The position numbers and the translations under genes are program-made. DNA of 64,000 nucleotides from Sphingobium sp. OAS761 (GTDB taxonomy: Bacteria; Pseudomonadota; Alphaproteobacteria; Sphingomonadales; Sphingomonadaceae). The notes below the pieces were generated by a model, which did no database searches, was not told the DNA's origin, and saw only the letters and a program-made list of their open reading frames with translations. Within the stretch, counting starts at the first letter, position 1. Each line of letters opens with the position of its first letter. This document shows, piece by piece, positions 27,043 to 36,588 of the stretch. The stretch is from assembly GCF_024168485.1 (NCBI RefSeq), contig NZ_JALJVY010000008.1:124001-188000 (forward strand), in the 5' to 3' direction.

Positions 27043-27314
27043 CCGCTGCCTTGTTCCGACTCGAAGGCCCGCTTGCCCTTCCGCTTCCAGAGGGCAAGCG
27101 CATTGCCGCGTTCCTCTCCGCGCAATCGGTCAGCAACGGTGAGAAACGCGCCGTAGAGGGTTGCGCGGTCGTCGTCGGTCAGATCGACCAGCCCCGCCTT
27201 GATGACGAGGCCGCCCAGTTCGATCAGATGCCGCGTGCGTTCACGGCGTGCGACGGCCCAGTCCCGCATGTCGGTTCGTGCCTTTCGTGCTTCAAGCCGA
27301 TGCCGCGCCGCCAT
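27039..27314 (-). CDS. traD: Conjugal transfer protein TraD (Ti-plasmid type)
   Basis: A 91-residue basic protein whose core ARRERTRHLIELGGLVIKAG followed by LVDLTDDDRATLYGAFL matches the small TraD of Agrobacterium/Rhizobium and sphingomonad plasmids; it is unrelated to the F-plasmid coupling protein of that name. It probably helps the TraA relaxosome. It overlaps traC by 23 bp, and its 3' end overlaps the convergent HEPN-STN gene by 4 bp. The usual next gene, traG (coupling protein), is absent. Confidence 0.8.
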   Translation of the reverse strand: MAARHRLEARKARTDMRDWAVARRERTRHLIELGGLVIKAGLVDLTDDDRATLYGAFLTVADRLRGEERGNALALWKRKGKRAFESEQGSG

Positions 27315-27597
27315 CGAGCGGGAGAGTGCCGCTTTGCTGGCCAGAAGGTCCGCCCGCAGGCTTGCCGCCCTTGCCGAGAAAGAAGCCTGCGCCCGCCTTG
27401 CGCCATCCCTCCTTTGTTGCGGCGTCCTTCACCGTGGCGGCATGGAGTAGTGCCCCAGCCAGCACATCGGCGTCGAGTGCGTCGGCCCCGGTTGCCGTCA
27501 CCAGTTCGCCAAGCTGGCGCACGCGCCGTTCCTTGAGCGCCCTGGCCTTGTCGGCGAGGGCTTTGAGTTCCGAATCAAAATCGCGGGGCTTACGCAT
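27292..27597 (-). CDS. traC: Conjugal transfer protein TraC (Ti-plasmid type)
   Basis: A 101-residue protein with a coiled helical N-terminus (FDSELKALADKARALKERRV) and the motif GELVTATGADALDADVLAGA before a Gly-rich tail, as in TraC of Ti-type mobilisation regions, an oriT-binding accessory. The ATG at 27597 (MRKPRDFD) has GGAG eight bases upstream. Divergent from traA with the oriT between them, exactly the arrangement on Ti-like plasmids. Confidence 0.8.
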   Translation of the reverse strand: MRKPRDFDSELKALADKARALKERRVRQLGELVTATGADALDADVLAGALLHAATVKDAATKEGWRKAGAGFFLGKGGKPAGGPSGQQSGTLPLDGGAASA

Positions 27598-27711
27598 CGT
27601 AAAGTCTCCATTGAGTGATGATGGCGCTATGATAAGATGATCCCTCCACAAGCGCAGTAGAGTCGCCGGGACAGCCTGACACCGCCTAGTCCCGTCCGAG
27701 AAATTTTCGAG

Positions 27712-27740
27712 AAGGGCGCGCTTATACGTCGTTCCGACGT
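27712..27740. other. Origin of transfer (oriT) of Ti/MobQ type
   Basis: AAGGGCGCGCTTATACGTCG (27712-27731) resembles the nick region of Ti-type and RSF1010-like oriTs (reverse strand TAAGCGCGCCCTT). Beside it lies a perfect inverted repeat ACGTCG-TTC-CGACGT (27726-27740), and a dyad-like GAGAAATTTTCGAG lies upstream (27698-27711). It is in the traC-traA intergenic region. The nick site is inferred from similarity to known nic motifs. Confidence 0.75.
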
Positions 27741-27769
27741 GCGCTCAGTAGTGTAAATGGTATGTCGCT

Positions 27770-30760
27770 ATGGCGATCTTCCATTTCTCCGTTCAGGTCA
27801 TCTCTCGCGCGACCGGCCGCTCCGCCGTCTCCGCTGCCGCCTATCGTGCGGGCGAGCGGCTGCACGACGAGCGCCTTGATCGGCCCCAAGATTTCCGCGC
27901 CCGCTCCGGCGTCGAGCATAGCGAAATCATGCTGCCGGAAGGCGCGCCGGAACAATGGCGCGACCGCGAGCGGCTGTGGAACGATGTCGAGGGATTCGAG
28001 AAGCGCAAGGACGCCCAGCTTGCCCGTGAGGTCGAGTTCGCCATCCCGCGCGAAATGACCAAGGCGCAGGGCATCGAACTGGCTCGCGATTTCGTGTCCG
28101 CGCAGTTTGTCGATCGCGGCATGATCGCCGACCTCAACGTGCATTGGGATATCGGCGCGGATGGCCAGCCCAAACCGCACGCCCATGTCATGCTTACCAT
28201 GCGGGAGGTTGTGCAGCGCGAGGACGGCACCGCTTGCTTCGGGGCGAAGGTCCGCGAATGGAATGAGCATGGCAATGTCGAGCGCTGGCGCGAACGCTGG
28301 GAGAGCCACGTCAACACACGCCTTGCCGAACTCGACATCGACGCGCGCATCGATCGCCGCAGCCTTGCCGATCAGGGCATCGACCTTGAGCCGCAAAGCA
28401 AGATCGGCGGCCCTGCGCACCGGATGGACGCGCAAGGGCTCGAAGCCGATCGCGCCGAGATGCACCGCGAGATCGCGCGGGAGAATGGCGAACGCATTAT
28501 CGCCGATCCTAGCATTGCGCTCAACGCCATCACTCACCAACAGGCGACATTCACCAACCGCGACATGGCGATGTTCATCCACCGGCATAGCGACGGGCAG
28601 GAGCAGTTCAACGTCGCCATGCGCGCGGTGCGCAATTCGCCCGACCTGATCGCACTGGGCAAGGACGGGCGCGGCGACGAGCGGTTTACCTCTCGCGAGA
28701 TGATCGAGACCGAGCAGCGGATGAGCCGTGCGGCGGACAGGCTGGCGATGGACCGGAGCGATGGTCTCTCGGCGGCGGCGACCTACGCGAGTCGCGCCGC
28801 CGAGAGTGGTGGCCTTGCCCTGGGAGCAGAGCAGGAAGCCGCGCTGCGCCATGTAACGGGTGGGCGCGGATTGTCACTGGTGCTGGGTTATGCCGGGACC
28901 GGCAAAAGCGCCATGCTGGGCGTCGCGCGCGACGTGTGGGAAAGCGCGGGGCTGAATGTTCGCGGCGCAGCGCTTGCGGGCATCGCCGCCGAGGGACTGG
29001 AGAATGGCTCCGGCATCGCCTCGCGCACCATCGCCAGCATGGAACATGGCTGGGCGCAGGGCCGCGATCTTCTAACCTCCCGCGATGTGCTGGTGATCGA
29101 CGAGGCGGGCATGGTCGGCACGCGCCAGATGGAGCGCGTGCTGTCCCATGCCGCCGACGTTGGCGCGAAGGTCGTTCTTGTCGGTGATCCGCAGCAATTG
29201 CAGTCGATCGAGGCAGGCGCGGCGTTCCGCGCGATCCATGAGCGCCATGGCGGCGTCGAGATCACGCAAGTTCGCCGCCAGCATGAAGGCTGGCAGCAGG
29301 ATGCTACGCGGCATCTGGCGACCGGCAGAACCGGCGAGGCGATTGCCGCCTATACCGACAAAGGCATGGTGCATCAGGCCGAGACGCGCGAGGATGCGCG
29401 GCGCGATCTTGTCGAGCGCTGGGATCGCGAAAGGCAGGCAAACCCTAACGCCAGCCGCATCATCCTGACCCACACCAATGCAGAGGTGCGCGACCTCAAC
29501 GAGGCCGCGCGCGTCATGATGCGCGATGCGGGCGAATTAGGCGACGAGCGCCAGGTGAAGACCGAGCGTGGCGACCGCCTTTTCGCGTCGGGCGACCGCA
29601 TCATGTTCCTGCGCAACGAACGCAGCCTTGAGGTCAAGAACGGCACGCTGGGCACAATCGAGAAGGTGGACGAAGGCCATATGTCCGTCCGCACCGATGA
29701 CGGGTGTGTCGTATCGTTCGACACCAAAGATTATCATGACCTCGACCATGGCTATGCCGCCACCATCCACAAGGCGCAGGGCATGACCGTGGACAAGGCG
29801 CATGTGCTGGCGACGCCGGGCATGGATCGCCATGGGGCTTATGTCGCCATGTCCCGCCATCGCGACGGCATGGCGCTTCATTATGGCCGAGACGATTTTC
29901 GCGATCAGTCCCGGCTTGTCCGCACGCTTTCACGCGAGCGCGGCAAGGACATGGCGACCGATTACAGACAAGCCGACACCGCAAGGGAATATGCCGAGCG
30001 GCGTGGCATTAGCTTTGGCGAACGGGTCGCGGAAATCGTCAGGCCCATCGTCGAGAAGGCGCGCGGGATCTTCGACAATTTCCGGCCCAATATCCCGCAG
30101 CATGGACGCGACATATTTGCGGGCTTCCAGCCGATGGCCGAACCGCCCGCGCAGGAGCGGGCCGTTCAGCGCCAGCCCGAACATGACGCGCCGCCGATGC
30201 GCGCGGGCGGCGTGCGCGGCGCGGTGGAGCGCTATGCCAAGGCATGGCAAGCGATCCAGCAGACGCGCGCACAGGGCGTGGACGCCATGCCCCACCAGCG
30301 CGAGGCACTGGACAGGGCGCGAGATGCCTTGGACGCCATCCGCCCCGAAGGGTCTTCGGACTTGAACAGCGCCTTCCGCAGCAGCCCGGAGCTTGTCCGC
30401 GAGGCCGCCGAGGGGCGCGGCCAGGCCGCCGTGCGGGCGATGCAGTTGGAAACCGAAATCCGCATGGACCCGTTCCAGCGGGCTGACCGATTTGTGGAAG
30501 GCTGGCAGCGGTTGCAGCGCCATCATGCCGAGCTTGTGCGCGACGGCAATTTCCGGGGCGCGAAAAGTGCCGCGCAGCAGATGGCGGGCATGGCGAAGAG
30601 CCTCGAACTCGACGCCCAGCTTGAATCGGTTCTGGGCCTGCGCAGCCGCGAGCTTGGGCTTGAGATCGGCCAGCAGGCGGGCCGCAGCCTCTCCCACGAC
30701 CTCGCATCCGCCATTCCCTTCGATCACGGACGCGACATCAGTCGCGGCATGAGCCGCTAA
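27770..30760 (+). CDS. traA: Ti-type conjugative relaxase with helicase domain, TraA
   Basis: A 996-residue relaxase that nicks oriT and unwinds the transferred strand. The MobA/MobL domain (about 1-220) begins AIFHFSVQVISRATGRSAVS and has the metal-binding histidine motif NVHWD and PKPHAHVMLT (about 124-143). A RecD/TraI-like helicase follows with Walker A GYAGTGKSAM (about 372-382), Walker B VLVIDEAGMVG (about 442) and the C-terminal YAATIHKAQGMTVDK and YVAMSRHRDG motifs. The Pro/Gln-rich tail may contact partners. Divergent from traC across the oriT. With traC and traD it gives mobilisation, but the secretion channel must come from elsewhere. Confidence 0.95.
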   Translation: MAIFHFSVQVISRATGRSAVSAAAYRAGERLHDERLDRPQDFRARSGVEHSEIMLPEGAPEQWRDRERLWNDVEGFEKRKDAQLAREVEFAIPREMTKAQGIELARDFVSAQFVDRGMIADLNVHWDIGADGQPKPHAHVMLTMREVVQREDGTACFGAKVREWNEHGNVERWRERWESHVNTRLAELDIDARIDRRSLADQGIDLEPQSKIGGPAHRMDAQGLEADRAEMHREIARENGERIIADPSIALNAITHQQATFTNRDMAMFIHRHSDGQEQFNVAMRAVRNSPDLIALGKDGRGDERFTSREMIETEQRMSRAADRLAMDRSDGLSAAATYASRAAESGGLALGAEQEAALRHVTGGRGLSLVLGYAGTGKSAMLGVARDVWESAGLNVRGAALAGIAAEGLENGSGIASRTIASMEHGWAQGRDLLTSRDVLVIDEAGMVGTRQMERVLSHAADVGAKVVLVGDPQQLQSIEAGAAFRAIHERHGGVEITQVRRQHEGWQQDATRHLATGRTGEAIAAYTDKGMVHQAETREDARRDLVERWDRERQANPNASRIILTHTNAEVRDLNEAARVMMRDAGELGDERQVKTERGDRLFASGDRIMFLRNERSLEVKNGTLGTIEKVDEGHMSVRTDDGCVVSFDTKDYHDLDHGYAATIHKAQGMTVDKAHVLATPGMDRHGAYVAMSRHRDGMALHYGRDDFRDQSRLVRTLSRERGKDMATDYRQADTAREYAERRGISFGERVAEIVRPIVEKARGIFDNFRPNIPQHGRDIFAGFQPMAEPPAQERAVQRQPEHDAPPMRAGGVRGAVERYAKAWQAIQQTRAQGVDAMPHQREALDRARDALDAIRPEGSSDLNSAFRSSPELVREAAEGRGQAAVRAMQLETEIRMDPFQRADRFVEGWQRLQRHHAELVRDGNFRGAKSAAQQMAGMAKSLELDAQLESVLGLRSRELGLEIGQQAGRSLSHDLASAIPFDHGRDISRGMSR

Positions 30761-30778
30761 TCCCAAGGAGAACATGAC

Positions 30779-31531
30779 ATGGACGACGAGCAGAGCCTTT
30801 TGAATGAACCGGAGCCGGAACCCCGGCCCAATGCCGCCGCCGAGGCGTTCGCGGACCTCTCGGAGCGCGTCGCCCGTATGGAAGAGCGGTTAGACGGGCG
30901 CATGGCTGTGATGGCCCGCGCGCTTGAGCATATCGCCATCGAGAAGCAGAGCCTGGAGTTCCCCGACTACGGCCCGACGCTTGCCAAGATGAACGGCTAT
31001 CTTGCGACGTTGGCGGGGCAGATGAAGACAATCATGGAAGCACCCGCCATGCAGTTGACGCCTGAAAGCATGGCCGAGCGGATTGATGTGGCGGCGGATG
31101 CCGCACGAGCGACGGACAAGGCGACCATCAAGAAATCGTTGGAATTGCATCATCAAGCCCATGCGGATCAGATGCGCGCGGTCGGGGTCATTCGGACCAA
31201 ACAGAAACAGCGCTGGCAGATTTTCTATTGCAGCGGAGGCGCGGCACTGGCCGTGTCGCTTCTGTGGATGATCTATCCCGGCTGGGCGGCTAGCATCGGC
31301 CCGCAAAGCTGGTTCTGGCCGGAACGGGCGGCCCGTCGCACGCTCGGCGAGCCTACGCTGTGGGATGCCGGTATCCGCCTTATGCGAGCCGAGAACCCGG
31401 AAGGTTGGCAAGCGATTGTGGACGCCGCCGACTTGGCTCGCGAGAACCGCGACACCATTGCGGCGTGCGAGAAGACGGCCACTAAAGCAGACAAATCAGT
31501 GCGTTGCACCATCAGTATAAGGAAGCATTGA
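30779..31531 (+). CDS. DUF6118 family protein
   Basis: A 250-residue protein placed 18 bp after traA with GGAG as ribosome site, so co-transcribed. The N-terminal half is a long amphipathic helix with coiled-coil character (AFADLSERVARMEERLDGRM; MNGYLATLAGQMKTIM), followed by one transmembrane helix (CSGGAALAVSLLWMIYPGW, about 152-170) and a small C-terminal domain ending in basic residues. I relate it to DUF6118, a family commonly next to traA in sphingomonad elements. Its role in transfer is not established. Confidence 0.7.
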   Translation: MDDEQSLLNEPEPEPRPNAAAEAFADLSERVARMEERLDGRMAVMARALEHIAIEKQSLEFPDYGPTLAKMNGYLATLAGQMKTIMEAPAMQLTPESMAERIDVAADAARATDKATIKKSLELHHQAHADQMRAVGVIRTKQKQRWQIFYCSGGAALAVSLLWMIYPGWAASIGPQSWFWPERAARRTLGEPTLWDAGIRLMRAENPEGWQAIVDAADLARENRDTIAACEKTATKADKSVRCTISIRKH

Positions 31532-31634
31532 ACGTGTTGGGGCGCGCAGCCTCGAAAGCCGAGTAACGAACAACTGCAATTTATCGGACAGATGGCTACC
31601 TTCGATCCTTAAACAATGCGGTCATGCTTCTTCC

Positions 31635-34600
31635 TCAACGCCCAATTTCCCGAAGCAAAATTTCCGCCTGCGCCAGCACGGTCTGAACTGCCTCATCGGC
31701 AAGGTCCGGGGGGTATCCGTATTTTTTGAGGATGCGTTTCACCATTACGCGCATCCGCGCCCGCGCGCTTTCGCGTTGGTGCCAATCGACGGTTACGTTG
31801 CTGCGTAGCTGCTCCAGCAGTTCGTGGGCGATCACCCGCAAGCGTTCATTGCCCATCGCTTCAACGGCGCTCTCATTCTCGGCAAGGGCATCATAGAAGG
31901 CGATTTCCTCAAGGCTCAGCCCTTGTTCCTCACCCCGCGCGCGGGCGGTCTGCATATCCTTGGCAAGTCCGATCAGCGCCTCGATCATCTCCACGGCGGA
32001 AATGGCTCCCGCATGATAGCGGGCCACCGCTTCCTCCAGCCGGTTGGAGAAGGTGCGGCTTTCAACGAGGTTGGTTTTGGAGCGGCTTACAATCTCACCG
32101 TTGAGGAGCTTCTTCAACGCCTCCAGCGCAAGGTTCTTCTTCTCCATCTTGCCGACTTCCATCAGGAACTCGTCGGACAGGATCGAAATGTCCGGCGACT
32201 GAATGCCTGCCACCTTGAGAATGTCGATGATTTCGGAGGAGGCCACCGCCCGATCGACAAGCTGCTGGACAGCAAAAGCCCGATCTTTCTCGCTGATCTT
32301 GCCCGTCGCTGTGGTCTTGGCCAGCGCCGCCCGGATCGCCTGAAAGAAGCCGACCTCATCGCGGATCGTCCGGGCTTCGTCGCTGGCGGAAGCGAGCGCA
32401 TAGGCTTTGGAGAGTCCCAGCACCATGTCGAGAAACTGCCGATGCGCGCGCTTCTTGTCCTCAACGTCCTTCTGCTTGGCCGCCTGAGATTCCTGCCAAC
32501 GCAGCACCCAGTCAATGGCACCGCCCAGACAGATCAGCCGTTCGCGCGGCTGGCCATCAATGCCGGGGCGGTAATCGAAGCCGTGGAACAGATCACGGAT
32601 CGCCTCATAGCGTTCCATCAAAGCCGCCACCGCTGCGGATTCATTGATGCCGGTCTTATCGCGGTCGCTATCGGTATATTGGCCAAGCGCGCTGCGAAGG
32701 CTCTGCGCCACGCCGATATAGTCGACCACCAGCCCACCGGGCTTGTCTTTGAATACGCGGTTCACGCGCGCAATCGCCTGCATCAGCCCGTGGCCACGCA
32801 TCGGCTTGTCAATATACATGGTGTTCATGCACGGCGCGTCGAAGCCGGTCAGCCACATATCGCACACAATGACGAGGCGCAGCGGATCGTCCGGGTTGCG
32901 CGCACGCTTGGCGAGGTCGTCCCGCCGCTTCTTCGCGCCGATATGCTGTTGCCATGACAGCGGATCGGACGCCGCGCCGGTCATCACGATTTTGACCATG
33001 CCCTCGCGATCATCGGTAGAATGCCAGTCCGGCCGCAACAAGACGATCCGGTCATACAGAGCCACGCAAATGCGGCGGCTCATGCACACGGCCATCGCCT
33101 TCCCGTTCATAGCCTCGATGCGCGCCTCAAGATGCGTCACCAAGTCTGCCGCGATTTGTTCCAGCCGCTTGTCGGAACCGACAAGGGCTTCGACGGCGGA
33201 CCATTTCGCCTTCATCTTCTCTGCTTCGGTCAGCGATTCATCTTCGATCAGCGCCTCAATCTCAGCGTCGATCAGCGGCTTTTCGTCCTCGTTGAGTTCG
33301 ATCCGCGCCAGTCGGCTTTCATAGAAGATCGGCACCGTCGCGCCGTCCTCGACCGCGCGGCTGATGTCGTAAATGTCGATATATTCGCCGAAGATCGCCG
33401 GGGTGTTGATGTCCGTCGCCTCAATCGGCGTGCCGGTAAAGCCCATGAAGGATGCGTTGGGCATAGCTTGTCGGATGTAATGGGCATAGCCATAGCGGCG
33501 CAGGCCGGTTTCGCGGTTGAGCTTGGATTCAAAGCCATATTGGCTGCGGTGCGCCTCGTCCGCGATCACGATGATGTTGCGCCGGTCAGACAGCATCGGG
33601 AAGCTCTCGTCGCCGCGCTCCGGCGAGAATTTCTGCACGGTCGTGAACACGACGCCGCCCGCCGCCTTGTCGAGAAGTTGCTTCAAATCATAACGACTGT
33701 CCGCCTGTTCCGGTTTCTGGCGGATGAGGTCGCGGCACAGACCGAACGTGCCGAAAAGCTGATCGTCCAGATCATTGCGATCCGTCAGGATAACCAGCGT
33801 CGGGTTTTCCAGCGCCGCCGATTTCACCGCCAGTCCGGCAAAGAACGCCATTAACAGGCTCTTGCCCGATCCCTGGGTGTGCCAGATGACACCGATCTTG
33901 CGGTCACCATCCGGGCGCGTCGCCTCAATCGCCTGCCGCACGGCCTTCTGCGCGCCGTGGAACTGGTGATAGCCTGCGATGATCTTGAACGGCCCTTCGC
34001 CCTTGTCGCCAAACACGATGAAGTCACGGATCAGCGCGAGCAGGTTTTCGGGGGTGAACACCCCGCGCAGCAGCGTTTCGAGTTCCGGCGTGCCGCGATG
34101 GGCAAAGTCCTGCCCATCCACCGTCCGCCACGGCATGAAGCGTTCCTGATCGGCAGTGATCGACCCGATCCGCGCCTCCATCCCGTCGGACGTGACCAGA
34201 ACCGCATTGGTGCTGAACAGGCTGGGGATTTGGTGCAGATAGGTCTGCAACTGATTATAGGCGTCGCCCAATGTCGCGTTCTGCGAAGCGGCGTTCTTCA
34301 ATTCCAACACCGCCAGCGGCAGGCCGTTGACGAACAGCACCACGTCCGGGCGGCGATTGGCGCGGTTCTCAACCACGGCAAACTGATTGACCGCCAGCCA
34401 GTCGTTCGCGTCCGCGCGGTCAAGATCGATCAACCAGATTTTGGTCGCGGCGGTCTGTCCCCTGTCGTTACGAAATTCGACATCGACGCCTTCGGTCAGC
34501 AGCTTGTGGATGCGCCGGTTTTCCTCGACCAGCGAGGGCAGTTCTCCAGTCAGCACCCGCCGCAGGGCTTCGTTTCGGGCGGGTTCGGGCGCATCGGGGT

Positions 34601-34772
34601 TGAGCCGCGCAATCGCCGCCTCCAACCGTCCGACAAGGATCACATCGCTATTGGATCGCCGCTCCGGCGCGACGCCATCGGGCGCAAGGATGGAGCCGTG
34701 GAGATAGGTCCAGCCCAGCTCTTGCAGCGTTTCCAGCGCCGCCAGCTCAACGATATTTTCCGTGATACTCAT
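31635..34772 (-). CDS. hsdR: Type I restriction enzyme, R (motor/nuclease) subunit
   Basis: A 1045-residue subunit that translocates and cuts unmodified DNA. The N-terminal PD-(D/E)xK nuclease has [22 protein letters not shown] (Asp and ELK). The superfamily 2 motor shows Walker [17 protein letters not shown] near residue 300, motif [16 protein letters not shown], motif [12 protein letters not shown] and motif VI-like [12 protein letters not shown]. The C-terminal helical domain should bind the methylase core. It is the last gene of the hsd operon, 131 bp after the DUF3800 gene. A palindrome in that gap (34816-34830) suggests separate control of restriction. Full length and apparently intact. 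Confidence 0.95.
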   Translation of the reverse strand: MSITENIVELAALETLQELGWTYLHGSILAPDGVAPERRSNSDVILVGRLEAAIARLNPDAPEPARNEALRRVLTGELPSLVEENRRIHKLLTEGVDVEFRNDRGQTAATKIWLIDLDRADANDWLAVNQFAVVENRANRRPDVVLFVNGLPLAVLELKNAASQNATLGDAYNQLQTYLHQIPSLFSTNAVLVTSDGMEARIGSITADQERFMPWRTVDGQDFAHRGTPELETLLRGVFTPENLLALIRDFIVFGDKGEGPFKIIAGYHQFHGAQKAVRQAIEATRPDGDRKIGVIWHTQGSGKSLLMAFFAGLAVKSAALENPTLVILTDRNDLDDQLFGTFGLCRDLIRQKPEQADSRYDLKQLLDKAAGGVVFTTVQKFSPERGDESFPMLSDRRNIIVIADEAHRSQYGFESKLNRETGLRRYGYAHYIRQAMPNASFMGFTGTPIEATDINTPAIFGEYIDIYDISRAVEDGATVPIFYESRLARIELNEDEKPLIDAEIEALIEDESLTEAEKMKAKWSAVEALVGSDKRLEQIAADLVTHLEARIEAMNGKAMAVCMSRRICVALYDRIVLLRPDWHSTDDREGMVKIVMTGAASDPLSWQQHIGAKKRRDDLAKRARNPDDPLRLVIVCDMWLTGFDAPCMNTMYIDKPMRGHGLMQAIARVNRVFKDKPGGLVVDYIGVAQSLRSALGQYTDSDRDKTGINESAAVAALMERYEAIRDLFHGFDYRPGIDGQPRERLICLGGAIDWVLRWQESQAAKQKDVEDKKRAHRQFLDMVLGLSKAYALASASDEARTIRDEVGFFQAIRAALAKTTATGKISEKDRAFAVQQLVDRAVASSEIIDILKVAGIQSPDISILSDEFLMEVGKMEKKNLALEALKKLLNGEIVSRSKTNLVESRTFSNRLEEAVARYHAGAISAVEMIEALIGLAKDMQTARARGEEQGLSLEEIAFYDALAENESAVEAMGNERLRVIAHELLEQLRSNVTVDWHQRESARARMRVMVKRILKKYGYPPDLADEAVQTVLAQAEILLREIGR

Positions 34773-34815
34773 ACCGGGGCCGCCTGTCTGTTTTGTGCCC
34801 CCATCCGGTGAGCGG

Positions 34816-34830
34816 TTCCGATAATCGGAA
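34816..34830. promoter_or_regulatory. Palindrome upstream of hsdR
   Basis: TTCCGAT-A-ATCGGAA, a perfect 7+1+7 dyad, lies 43 bp before the hsdR start in the only sizeable gap of the operon. An AT-rich segment with TATATAC upstream of it (on the minus strand) could be an internal promoter. A role as operator delaying restriction until methylation is complete is an inference. Confidence 0.4.
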
Positions 34831-34903
34831 GAAATCTTGATTTTCGTCGGGTAGTTATGTATATAGCTCTTATGGGTCAGTCACTGCGTAGCGGGGGCTG
34901 GCT

Positions 34904-35641
34904 CTATTTTTTTGGCAGGACGACCAAGCCGAAACCGTCCGTTTTGCCGGTCGCGCTCCGTCGCAGCTTGCTTTCGACAATCGCCCAATCGGCCTTGTCG
35001 GGCTTGCCCAGAACGTGGCGTCCAATGGGCGACACGACCAGATCGGCCAGTTGCAGCCCGGCGATATTCTCTTTCTTATCACGCAGATGCAGCCCCCTCA
35101 CGCGCCGCTCTATGTCGGCGGCCTGCATGAACCGCGTGCCTTGAATCTTGAGGTTCAACCAAGCGAGTTCAATGCCGCGATCCAGCGTGCTACCGCGCTT
35201 CTCGGCCACGATCACGCCGCCGCCCGCAACCGCCCCGACATCAAGGCAGAAGCGTTCCACCAATATGTCGAGGCTCAGCATATAGGGATCAACGGCGGCC
35301 AGCCCATACCGCTGGAGATGCACGTCCTTATGCACGACGCAGGACACCACCTGATATTCGAGCCGCGCCATGAGCGCGTTCATCTCCGCATAGAACGCTT
35401 CCCGAAAGCCAGTGTCTTTCAACCGCTCAAATCCGGCGCGGTTGCGGGCGATGTCAGCCGTGTGCAGCACGATGTCCGTGGTGCCGAACATCGTCATTTT
35501 GAACTGATCGAGCGCAGCCGCAACTTCGGTGCGGGCGTAGTCCCGGTCCATGATGACGCCGCCCAACACAAACACCGGATAGAGCGGATCAATCACCGAC
35601 AGATTGTGATCGCCGGACTCATCAAGAAACAGAACCTTCAT
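34904..35641 (-). CDS. DUF3800 domain protein
   Basis: A 245-residue protein starting MKVLFLDESGDHNL, the diagnostic DUF3800 opening with its conserved acidic residues, followed by FVLGGVIMD and a C-terminal NIAGLQLADLVVSPIGRHVLG. The family is predicted to be RNase H-like and may cleave nucleic acid, but no reaction is established. Its ATG overlaps the pentapeptide-repeat stop by four bases, so it is translationally coupled within the hsd operon. This placement suggests an accessory defence role. Confidence 0.85.
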   Translation of the reverse strand: MKVLFLDESGDHNLSVIDPLYPVFVLGGVIMDRDYARTEVAAALDQFKMTMFGTTDIVLHTADIARNRAGFERLKDTGFREAFYAEMNALMARLEYQVVSCVVHKDVHLQRYGLAAVDPYMLSLDILVERFCLDVGAVAGGGVIVAEKRGSTLDRGIELAWLNLKIQGTRFMQAADIERRVRGLHLRDKKENIAGLQLADLVVSPIGRHVLGKPDKADWAIVESKLRRSATGKTDGFGLVVLPKK

Positions 35642-36588
35642 GCCGCCGTGCCGCCCGTCGCTTGGGCCAGCACCGCCGCCCGTATTTCGTCGTTATCGAA
35701 GTAGGCATCTTCCAGCCCTTTCGCGCCGGTGAAATCCGCTTCCAATATATTGTCGGCATTACGGAAATCAGCGTTCTTAAACCAGCAGTCTTTGAATGAG
35801 GTTTGTTGAAGATCGGCATTATGGAAGGGGCCATAGTGCGTTTGATCCCAGCACCACTGGCCATCCCCCAAATCTTCAGCATACCCATTTTCTTCCGGCG
35901 GGGGTTCAGTCCAAGCCAATTCCGCACCATTGAACGTGGATTGGCTCACGTCCGTTTCGTTGAATGAGCAATCCACGAAGCGCGCATAATTTGAACCAGA
36001 AATGCCAAATCCGCCAAACGGATTGAACGGCGAGAAGGTTACGTTCCGGCAACTGATCCGGTCGAAATCGACTTCAACCATATGAACGGTGCTATCGCCA
36101 AACCGCTCGCCCCACTGGCCATTGAAGAAGGTTGACCCATCTATTTTCTCGATGCCTTGTTCGGCAAAATCGAACTTGCTCAGCCGCGCACCGGCCATGT
36201 CCAGTGCGAACTCGCCCAACCGATTGAGGCGGCGGATGGCACCTGCAATCCGCAAATGCGCCTCCGGGTGATCCCACCGCTTATAATCGTCGATCACCTC
36301 CCGTTGCCGGGCGATGTCCTGGCGCTTGTTGCGGCGATGCTCGAACAGCGCGAACACGATCAGGATGAAGAATACGTCCAGCGTCATCCCGCCCATTTCG
36401 GGCCAGAGATTGCTTAGGTCTTGGGGGTCAAGCCGCCACCAAAGATAGGTGATCGTGGCACAGGCGACGAACAGGCCAATGGCCATCGGGAAATTGGTTT
36501 CGCGCCAAAAGCTCCGCCAGTTCGCGGCGGCGCGGGACGTAGCCAGCCGGTTGCGCCAAATCTGAAGGTGTGACGGCTTACGGCGCAT
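35638..36588 (-). CDS. Membrane-anchored pentapeptide-repeat protein
   Basis: A 316-residue protein with two transmembrane helices near the N-terminus (PMAIGLFVACATITYLWW; LDVFFILIVFALFEHRRNKR) and a C-terminal quadrilateral beta-helix formed by pentapeptide repeats (for example NADLQQTSFKDCWFKNADF, EADFTGAKGLEDAYF), about residues 120-300. Pentapeptide proteins can mimic DNA or act as scaffolds. I use the ATG at 36588 (MRRKPSHLQIW), overlapping the FRG gene by 11 bp; further upstream starts would lie deep in that gene. The protein would place its repeat domain at the inner face of the membrane. It is coupled to DUF3800 downstream. Confidence 0.75.
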   Translation of the reverse strand: MRRKPSHLQIWRNRLATSRAAANWRSFWRETNFPMAIGLFVACATITYLWWRLDPQDLSNLWPEMGGMTLDVFFILIVFALFEHRRNKRQDIARQREVIDDYKRWDHPEAHLRIAGAIRRLNRLGEFALDMAGARLSKFDFAEQGIEKIDGSTFFNGQWGERFGDSTVHMVEVDFDRISCRNVTFSPFNPFGGFGISGSNYARFVDCSFNETDVSQSTFNGAELAWTEPPPEENGYAEDLGDGQWCWDQTHYGPFHNADLQQTSFKDCWFKNADFRNADNILEADFTGAKGLEDAYFDNDEIRAAVLAQATGGTAA

